In this document: piece by piece, positions 1 through 5,407 of the stretch | Numbering within the stretch: the stretch's first letter is position 1 | Layout of the letters: the number at the start of each line of letters is the position of its first letter | Source: Spirochaetales bacterium | Lineage (GTDB): Bacteria; Spirochaetota; Spirochaetia; SZUA-6; DRHE01 | DNA: 7,299 nt | NCBI GenBank assembly: GCA_016930895.1 | Contig: JAFGFV010000344.1 | Location: forward strand, 1 to 7,299 | Direction of reading: 5' to 3' | Notes under the pieces: generated by a model | Database searches by the model: none | Seen by the model: only the letters and a program-made list of their open reading frames with translations | Told to the model about the DNA's origin: nothing | Made by a program: the position numbers and the translations under genes

Positions 1-983
1 GCGCGCGCGGCGTTCAGGCTCCCGGTACCCCCGCTCTTGTAGAAGAAGATGCCGATCGCCTCCCGGCCGTTCCAGTGGAAGAACGAGGTCCGCTCCTTGA
101 CCCCCATCCGGACTGCGGCCACCTCTCCGAGGGTCACGAATGCGGAAACCGCAGAGGAGCCGCCACGCCCTTCCCCCCTCGCGGCCGCGAGGCCGGAGTA
201 TCTGCCGGGCACCCCTCCCGGGTTGCCCGCCGTCGCGACCGCCAGGGGGATCCCCCGCAGCGACTCCGGGGTCCGGACGCCCGTGCTCGCCTTGACCAGG
301 TACTCCAGACCATTTTCGACGACGGTGCCCAGCGGCAGCTCGTACACGGAGGTCGCCACCGCCGCGGCCACCGCCTCGAGGGACAGGGACGCGGCTTCCA
401 GCCTCCCGGCGTCGACTTCCACCTGCAGCTCCGGCTCGGACAGCCCCACCAGGCGAACCGAAGCCACCCCGGGAGCCTGCCGCAGAAGCGTGGCCAGCTC
501 TCCGCGCACTGCCCGACTGATCTCCTCCAGGCGGCGTCCCTGGACCGGGACCACGGCCACGGCCAGCACCGGCGGATCCTGGGAGTCCTCGGTGAACACC
601 AGGGGCTTGCGGGCCCCGAAGGGGAGGTACGGATACACCGAATCCACGGCTTCCCGCGCCTGGTCCGCGGCCCTCCCTGGATCAACCCCCCAGTCGAAAC
701 GCAGGCTCACCGCCGACAGCTCGTCCTTGCTCACCGAGCTGATCTCGCGCACGCCCCGAACCGACGCAAGGGCGTTTTCCAGCGGAATGGTGATCAGCTC
801 CTCCACCTCCGGGGCCGGGATGCCGGGGTACTCGGTGATGACCCGCGCCACCGGGGTCGACAGGGTCGGCAGCAGCTCCCAGTCCAGGCGCAGGAAGGAG
901 ATGACTCCGAGGGTGCACAGGGACGCGTACACCATCAGCACCGACACCGGGTGCTCGGCCGCCTTGCGGACCAGGGTGCGCAC
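1..983 (-). CDS. RND-family efflux permease, N-terminal part (C-terminus outside window)
   Basis: An open frame of 327 codons runs from the GTG at 983 off the left edge without a stop. By family this is the proton-driven inner-membrane pump subunit; a full protein is usually about 1000-1050 aa, so roughly a third is here. MRTLVRKAAEHPVSVLMVY opens in the normal way: a basic amphipathic start, then transmembrane helix 1 (about 12-33). The porter-domain start follows with LLPTLSTPVARVITEYPG (37-54), PEVEELITIPLENALASVRG (58-77), EISSVSKD (80-87) and LRFDWGVDPGRAADQAREAV (94-113), all standard RND landmarks. Further on are LPFGARKP (120-127), APGVASVRLVG (170-180), a strand-helix unit near 184-211, and VTLGEVAAVRMG (283-294) followed by NGREAIGIFFYKSGG (305-319). 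An extra Gly-rich stretch lies at about 251-281. HAE1-type and metal-type RND pumps cannot be told apart because transmembrane helix 4 is outside the window. Confidence 0.94.
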   Translation of the reverse strand, partial: MRTLVRKAAEHPVSVLMVYASLCTLGVISFLRLDWELLPTLSTPVARVITEYPGIPAPEVEELITIPLENALASVRGVREISSVSKDELSAVSLRFDWGVDPGRAADQAREAVDSVYPYLPFGARKPLVFTEDSQDPPVLAVAVVPVQGRRLEEISRAVRGELATLLRQAPGVASVRLVGLSEPELQVEVDAGRLEAASLSLEAVAAAVATSVYELPLGTVVENGLEYLVKASTGVRTPESLRGIPLAVATAGNPGGVPGRYSGLAAARGEGRGGSSAVSAFVTLGEVAAVRMGVKERTSFFHWNGREAIGIFFYKSGGTGSLNAAR

Positions 984-985
984 TA
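981..985 (-). promoter_or_regulatory. TAGTG stop-start overlap coupling the second Ig-like gene to the RND pump gene
   Basis: The TAG (985-983) and the pump's GTG (983-981) share one base. The nearest purine-rich stretch is GAGG at 1000-997, about 13 bases before the GTG, which is too far for good initiation. Pump synthesis therefore probably depends on ribosomes finishing the Ig-like gene. Confidence 0.65.
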
Positions 986-2503
986 CGGTGCGGAAGCCTC
1001 GCCCGGCGGGGGCTCGCCCTCCGGCGGCAGGGGGTTGTTGTTGAAGACGAGCACGAACTCCTCGGCGAGGCGGTTCTCCAGGCTGTCCCGCAGCGTGTCC
1101 GCCAGGCGGATGGTCACCGTGCCGGCCGCCGCGATATCATCGGCCAGGGTGCAGTGCAGGCGCACGACGCTGCTGCCCGGGGCGGGAGACGGTTCCGGCG
1201 CGGGAGCGGCGGGGTTCACGGCGGCCTCGTGCCACTCAAACGCGAGGCACCCCCCGGTGGTGGACACCTCGAAAGCGTCGAGGAACGAGCCCAGATCGAT
1301 CTCGGCGGTTTCGCCATGGCTCACATGGACATCGAGGGCCGCACGGCTCCAGAGCGTGTCGCCGAAATCGTAGTTGCCGCCGTACTCCAGGGCAAGGTAC
1401 TGCGCCGGTTCCGGGGCGCTGAGATCCAGACACAGCTTCACGTACTCCACGGTCGGGGGCCGCGAACCCGGACCGTCCACCAGGAAGACGTACTCTTCGC
1501 CGAGGGAGGTCAGGGTGTAGACCTGCTCCCAGGCCAGGTGCTCGGCAAAGCCCACGATGCACTCGGGGGGCTCCTCGCTCCAGCTGAGATCCAGAGCCAC
1601 CCGCGGCTGGATGCTCAGAGCGGTAGCCCGCTCCCCGGGCGGCACGGGACAGGAGAAGGAGACCCGCAAGCCCCCGTCCTTCTCGATGCCCAGATCCCGG
1701 TTGAGCGCCACCCCGGCGGAAACCGCCTCCAGCACGCCGCCCCCCGGCACGGTCGCCACTTCGGCAACCGCCGGCTCCTCGACCGCCGCCGCGGTGAACC
1801 AGGAATGCACGTCCTCCGCCAGGGTGTTCCCCGAGCGGTCGGTGATGCTCGCCTGCAGGGTCAGCTCGTATCGAGTCCCCGGGGTGTAGTCCGCCACGGG
1901 CTGGAAGACCACCTCCCGGCCCCCGGCGGACCACCCGAAGGAGCCGGGCACGGCGGGAAACAGGGAGAACCCCGCGTACAGGTTGGCCGGGTCGACGGCC
2001 TCCGAGAACTCCACCACGATCGGCTCCCGCGGGGATTCCACCACCGCGCCGTCGGCCGGAAACAAACGTACCACCGCAGGGCGCCGATCGTCGGCTCCCG
2101 TGCGGAACTGGAAGCGCAGCGGCTCGGCCAGGGAATTGCCGTCCACGTCCTCGGCCGCGGCGGACACGCTCAGCGTGTACAGCCGGCCGGCGGCCAGGGG
2201 GACGAGCGGCGTGAATCCGAGCAGGCGGTCCCCCTCCTTCCAGGCGAAGCGCCCTTCCCGTGCCTCGCTCCCCTCCTGGAGGGAGAAGGCCTGCTCGGTG
2301 GCGGTCCGGTTCATGACGCCGGAGAAGCGCACGCTCAGCTCTCTCACCGACTCCGGGTCGACCAGCTCGCGGTCCGGGTCGTGGGCCAGGACCTCCACTG
2401 GGCTCATGCGGAGAAGCCCCGGGAGAAGGGAACAGCCGGCGGCAGCCAGCAGTGTCACGGCCGCTGAGACAGTGAACGCGCTCCTGATCCCGACGCGTCT
2501 CAC
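983..2503 (-). CDS. Lipoprotein with Big_5 (SbsA-type) Ig-like domains, likely paralogue of the preceding gene
   Basis: 506 aa from the GTG at 2503, chosen because it overlaps the previous stop as GTGA, follows a strong Shine-Dalgarno, and gives a clean lipoprotein signal ending TLLAAAGC (Cys24). The first Big_5 domain is about 34-135 and contains ELSVRFSGVMN, GRLYTLSVSA and DVDGNSLAEP. The second is about 142-236 and is the most canonical, with IVVEFSEAVDPANL (162-175), VFQPVADYTPGTRYELTL (199-216) and DRSGNTLAED (222-231). A third beta unit, about 262-342, is divergent and shows LRVSFSCPVPPGE (279-291) and a YTLTSLGEEY strand. The C-terminal part (349-506) is unassigned and has a late D-loop remnant, DSLENRLAEE (473-482). 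It is interrupted by a Pro/Ala linker at 430-444 and ends in a Pro-rich tail from 491. Its TAG shares one base with the GTG of the RND pump gene. Role in the pump is inferred from position only. Confidence 0.87.
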   Translation of the reverse strand: MRRVGIRSAFTVSAAVTLLAAAGCSLLPGLLRMSPVEVLAHDPDRELVDPESVRELSVRFSGVMNRTATEQAFSLQEGSEAREGRFAWKEGDRLLGFTPLVPLAAGRLYTLSVSAAAEDVDGNSLAEPLRFQFRTGADDRRPAVVRLFPADGAVVESPREPIVVEFSEAVDPANLYAGFSLFPAVPGSFGWSAGGREVVFQPVADYTPGTRYELTLQASITDRSGNTLAEDVHSWFTAAAVEEPAVAEVATVPGGGVLEAVSAGVALNRDLGIEKDGGLRVSFSCPVPPGERATALSIQPRVALDLSWSEEPPECIVGFAEHLAWEQVYTLTSLGEEYVFLVDGPGSRPPTVEYVKLCLDLSAPEPAQYLALEYGGNYDFGDTLWSRAALDVHVSHGETAEIDLGSFLDAFEVSTTGGCLAFEWHEAAVNPAAPAPEPSPAPGSSVVRLHCTLADDIAAAGTVTIRLADTLRDSLENRLAEEFVLVFNNNPLPPEGEPPPGEASAP

Positions 2504-2518
2504 GGCGGCGCCTCCTCC
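2500..2518 (-). promoter_or_regulatory. Shine-Dalgarno and GTGA overlap for the second Ig-like protein gene
   Basis: GGAGGAGG at 2518-2511 ends 7 bases before a GTG at 2503-2501, which overlaps the TGA of the preceding gene (2502-2500). The strong site decides the GTG start, and the lipoprotein signal it yields agrees. Confidence 0.75.
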
Positions 2519-3987
2519 CAGCGCAGGAGCTGCTCCAGGTCTCGTTCCAGCTGCTCCCCGCCGTCGGTGGCCACGCCGCCGACCCCGCCCCGGATGCGCA
2601 GCAGGTAGTAGACGGCGTGCGAAGGGGTGGACAGCTCGAGCCCCGCGTAGGTCAGTGACAGGCGAACGTCCCCGTCCCAGGAGAACCCGATCAGCTCCGG
2701 GACCGGGACCCCCGACGGCGGAAAGACCCCGCTCAGCGTGATCGCTTCCAGCACCGCCTGTTTCTCCGCCGAGGTTTCGAAGCTCCCCCCGGAGAGAGTC
2801 AGGAGCAGGTTGCACTCCCCGCCGGGTCCAAGGCGAACGGGCAGGGGCGCCACCGTGGTGTACCCTCCCGGCAGAATCACGGTTCCGTCGTCCAGAAAGG
2901 TCGTGGTGATCTCGATCCCTGCCGCCCGGGTCGTGAAGCCGACCGGAACGTAACCGTCCAGGCGGTTCCCGCAAGCGTCGCACGCCCGCTCCGACAGGAG
3001 GATCAGGTACGCGGTCCCGGCCTGATACCCGGCCTCCGGAACGAACACCAGGGTCTGGACGTCGGGCCAGTACAGAACGCCCGCGGCCGGGGGGCAGAGG
3101 GAGAAGCTCTCCTCGGTGGCTCCGGGCTCCATGGCCTCGCTGAAGCGGATGCGGATCGCTTCCTGAAGCCCCACCTCTTCTTCCAGAGAAAGCCCGGTCA
3201 GCGGGAACCCCGCCGAAGGATCGTCGAAGGCCGGCAAGATCTCCTGCACCGTCGGGGCCGCCGAATCCTCCTGTACGAGAAACACGATCTCCTCCGCCCG
3301 GGCCAGCGGGGTCCCCGCGGGATCCAGGAGCTCCTCGTCCAGCCGGAGGGTGTACACGCACAGGTGATCCCAGCCCTCCTCGGGCTCGGGGCAGAGATAC
3401 AGAATGCGGTTGTCGTTCTCCCAGCGCAGCGAGTGCCGGGTGTCCGGGGAGAGAGACAGCCCGCGGGGCGCCGACAGCGGGTCCACGGGCCGGGAGAACT
3501 CGACCCGGATCTCCTGGTCTCGGGCCGCCATCCCGCCGGAGACCGGGTCGCTCTCCACCACGTACAGGGCCTCCCCGGCCGCGGAACCCACGAAAAAGGG
3601 CACGACCCGGTCCACCTGGTACTCCACACCCCGCTGGTCGCGAAAGCTCCCGGAAAAGGACATGACGTAGCGCCGGCCGTGGACCAGGGGCGGCTCCGGG
3701 ACAAAGGCCACCCTCTGCCCGTCCCAGCTGTAGCGCCCGCTGACCCGGCCGCCAACGTCCGCGACCGTGAAGATCGCCTCCACGGAAGAGCGCTCGGGCA
3801 CGATGGCGAAGCGGATCGAGGGGACCTGGTCCTGGGTGATGACCTGGTTCTCCCGCTCGGGAAAGTACACGGTCCCGGAAAGGTCGGGAACCAGGACCAG
3901 CGCGCAGGACCAGGCGAGCGCCGCCCCCGCCATCGCGGCGGCGGCCAACCCGGCCGCCACCCGGCCCCGTGCTCCCCGGACCCTCAT
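2500..3987 (-). CDS. Exported protein, probable lipoprotein, with three Big_5 (SbsA-type) Ig-like domains
   Basis: 495 aa. The ATG at 3987 gives a signal peptide rich in Arg then Ala, ending ALAWSC. Cys28 may be lipidated, although Trp at -2 is outside the standard lipobox. Three Ig-like units follow. The first is about 55-133, a divergent copy ending in GSFRDQRG. The second is about 141-238, with ESDPVSGG, IRVEFSRPVDP at 160-170, YTLRLDEELLDPAG at 212-225 and FLV. The third is about 245-353, with IRIRFSEAMEPG at 278-289, LVFVPEAGYQAGTAYLILL at 313-331 and DACGNRL at 337-343. The FSxxxxP strand and the D..GN.L loop are the usual Big_5 marks. The last 140 residues (354-495) are beta-rich with a Glu/Leu-rich end and match nothing I know. 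Six cysteines besides Cys28 are present, including a CxxC at 336-339. The gene sits between adaptor and pump genes and overlaps both neighbours by 4 bases. By context it may scaffold or brace the efflux complex or bind the envelope; no enzymatic motif is seen. Confidence 0.85.
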   Translation of the reverse strand: MRVRGARGRVAAGLAAAAMAGAALAWSCALVLVPDLSGTVYFPERENQVITQDQVPSIRFAIVPERSSVEAIFTVADVGGRVSGRYSWDGQRVAFVPEPPLVHGRRYVMSFSGSFRDQRGVEYQVDRVVPFFVGSAAGEALYVVESDPVSGGMAARDQEIRVEFSRPVDPLSAPRGLSLSPDTRHSLRWENDNRILYLCPEPEEGWDHLCVYTLRLDEELLDPAGTPLARAEEIVFLVQEDSAAPTVQEILPAFDDPSAGFPLTGLSLEEEVGLQEAIRIRFSEAMEPGATEESFSLCPPAAGVLYWPDVQTLVFVPEAGYQAGTAYLILLSERACDACGNRLDGYVPVGFTTRAAGIEITTTFLDDGTVILPGGYTTVAPLPVRLGPGGECNLLLTLSGGSFETSAEKQAVLEAITLSGVFPPSGVPVPELIGFSWDGDVRLSLTYAGLELSTPSHAVYYLLRIRGGVGGVATDGGEQLERDLEQLLRWEEAPP

Positions 3988-3998
3988 GGCCTCACCTC
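3984..3998 (-). promoter_or_regulatory. Shine-Dalgarno and ATGA overlap for the first Ig-like protein gene
   Basis: GAGGTG at 3998-3993 ends 5 bases before the ATG at 3987. The ATG overlaps the adaptor's TGA (3986-3984). The same GAGGTG also encodes Glu-Val near the adaptor's C-terminus. Confidence 0.72.
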
Positions 3999-5396
3999 GA
4001 TCTGCGCGCCCTCGCGGAAAGTCGGCGAAGGATCGAGCACCACCGTGTCCCCGGGCTGCAGGCCGCGGCTGACTACGAGCCAGTCCTCATCCCGGTGCCC
4101 GGGCACGATCGGACGGCGGAACACCCGGCCGCCCCGCACCAGGAACACCAGGGAGTTCTCCTCCGGGTCCACCAGCACGGCCGAGGCGGGAACCACCACC
4201 TGCTCCGCGGGGTCGCCCAGGAAGATGCGCACGCGGACGAACATGCCCGGCACCAGCCGCCCCGAGGGATTGGCCAGGCGTACCCGCACCCGCGCCGTCC
4301 GGCTCTGAGGATTCACGTACGGAGAAATCAGCTCCACGGTTCCGGGGAAGGCTCGCTCGGGAATGGCTTGCTCGCCGCCAGGGTCCGGGCAGACCGCGGC
4401 CTCCTGCCCGACCGTTACCCTCGAAAGCTCCGCCTCGCTGATCTCGACCTGGGCGAACACGGTGTCCGTGTTGAACAGCGTGAACAGCAGGGTCTCCGGG
4501 GAGGCGCTCGCCCCCAGATCCAGCAGGCGGGCCCCCACGATCCCGTCGATGGGGGCCCTGACCGTGGTCTCCTCGAGGGACATCTCCACCCGGCGTAGCT
4601 CCGCCCGAGAGGCATTCAACTCCGCGGCGGCCACGGCCCTTTCGGCCGCCAGCATGCGCGTGTTGAGCTCCACCAGGGCCTCCCTGCGCTCCTCCGCTGT
4701 CCCGGGGACATCGAGCCCGGCAGCTGCGAGGTCCTGGTCACGAAAGCCGATCATCTGGATCTCCAGCTCGCTCTCCGCCTGGGCCACCTGCATCTGTGCG
4801 GCCACGTGGCGGGTCCGCACGCTCTCCAGCTCTCCCTCGGCCACCCCGCCGGCCCGGTGGAGCTTCTTCTTGTTGGCGTACACCAGTGAGAGGTTTTCGA
4901 ACTCCGCCCGCCGCTGGGCCAGCTCCGCTTCGGCCTTGGCAATGCCCAACAGCCGGGCCTCGACTGCCATCCGTCCCTCGCGCAGCTTCTCCTCCGCCAG
5001 GGCCAGGAGGGCCTCCCGGGACTCCACCTCGGCCGCGATCCCCTCGCGGGCCACCCGGAGCCTGTCCGGCGAAAGGACCGCCAGCACCTGGCCCTTGCGC
5101 ACGTGCATCCCCTCCTCCGCCTCCAGGGCCTCGACCACCCCTTCGGTGGTCGGAAACACGTCCGCCTTGTTCAGGTAGACGATCGTACCGAAGGTGTCCA
5201 GAAGCGGGCGGACCTGGCGGACCTCGGCCCGGGCCACGTGGACCGGCTCCCGATACACAGCCTCCTCCACGGGTTCACGGCGGGCACAGGCCGCCGGAGC
5301 CGCCAGCACTCCCCCGCACGCCGCCGCCACCGCAGCCGCCCGCAGGGCGGCCAGCGCCGAGCCTGCCCTGGTCCTCCCGCGGCCGTGCCGGCTCAT
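3984..5396 (-). CDS. Periplasmic adaptor (membrane fusion protein) of an RND efflux pump, HlyD/AcrA type
   Basis: 470 aa. This protein would join the inner-membrane pump to the TolC-like channel. The order of parts is typical. There is an N-terminal export signal (1 to about 38, with Cys27 and Cys37 as possible but non-consensus lipidation sites). The first half-lipoyl motif is VFPTTEGVVEALEAEEGMHV (80-99). A long coiled-coil hairpin spans about 112-275. The second half-lipoyl motif is TVRAPIDGIVGARLLDLGA (278-296). A beta-barrel follows with ISEAELSRVTVGQ (319-331), ISPYVNPQSRTARVRVRL (357-374) and LVPGMFVRVRI (381-391). The membrane-proximal domain contains VVPASAVLV (401-409) and GLQPGDTVVL (445-454). 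The hairpin includes ANKKKLHRAGGVAEGELE (174-191), equivalent to the 'L.ekGaiS..ELd' segment of the family. The start at 5396 is preceded by a strong GGAGG. Both ends overlap neighbours by ATGA. Confidence 0.95.
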   Translation of the reverse strand: MSRHGRGRTRAGSALAALRAAAVAAACGGVLAAPAACARREPVEEAVYREPVHVARAEVRQVRPLLDTFGTIVYLNKADVFPTTEGVVEALEAEEGMHVRKGQVLAVLSPDRLRVAREGIAAEVESREALLALAEEKLREGRMAVEARLLGIAKAEAELAQRRAEFENLSLVYANKKKLHRAGGVAEGELESVRTRHVAAQMQVAQAESELEIQMIGFRDQDLAAAGLDVPGTAEERREALVELNTRMLAAERAVAAAELNASRAELRRVEMSLEETTVRAPIDGIVGARLLDLGASASPETLLFTLFNTDTVFAQVEISEAELSRVTVGQEAAVCPDPGGEQAIPERAFPGTVELISPYVNPQSRTARVRVRLANPSGRLVPGMFVRVRIFLGDPAEQVVVPASAVLVDPEENSLVFLVRGGRVFRRPIVPGHRDEDWLVVSRGLQPGDTVVLDPSPTFREGAQIEVRP

Positions 5397-5407
5397 GGGC
5401 CCCCTCC
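5393..5407 (-). promoter_or_regulatory. Shine-Dalgarno and ATGA overlap for the adaptor gene
   Basis: GGAGG at 5407-5403, within GAGGGAGGGGG, lies 6 bases before the ATG at 5396. That ATG shares bases with the TGA of the TolC-like gene. This supports 5396 as the start rather than any of the longer upstream in-frame codons, and suggests both direct and coupled initiation. Confidence 0.75.

Noticed and set aside
134..918. Minus-strand open frames at 134-685 and 682-918
   Set aside because: They are out of frame with the continuous 327-codon RND permease reading from 983 to the left edge, whose sequence carries many RND landmarks.
1..983. Assigning the pump to a metal-type (CusA) or drug-type (HAE1) subfamily
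   Set aside because: The transmembrane helix 4 motifs and the rest of the periplasmic domains are outside the window.
75..2467. Plus-strand open frames of over 400 codons (75-1373 and 1154-2467)
   Set aside because: Their composition is His/Gln/Gly/Arg-rich and family-free, and they mirror the RND pump and second Ig-like genes, which have clear domains.
2504..3361. N-terminal extension of the second Ig-like frame, to 792 codons in total
   Set aside because: The extension overlaps the first Ig-like gene out of frame, shows no Ig pattern, and would bury a clean lipoprotein signal starting at 2503.
3364..4308. Plus-strand open frame of 314 codons
   Set aside because: It runs across the junction of two real minus-strand genes and has no recognisable motif.
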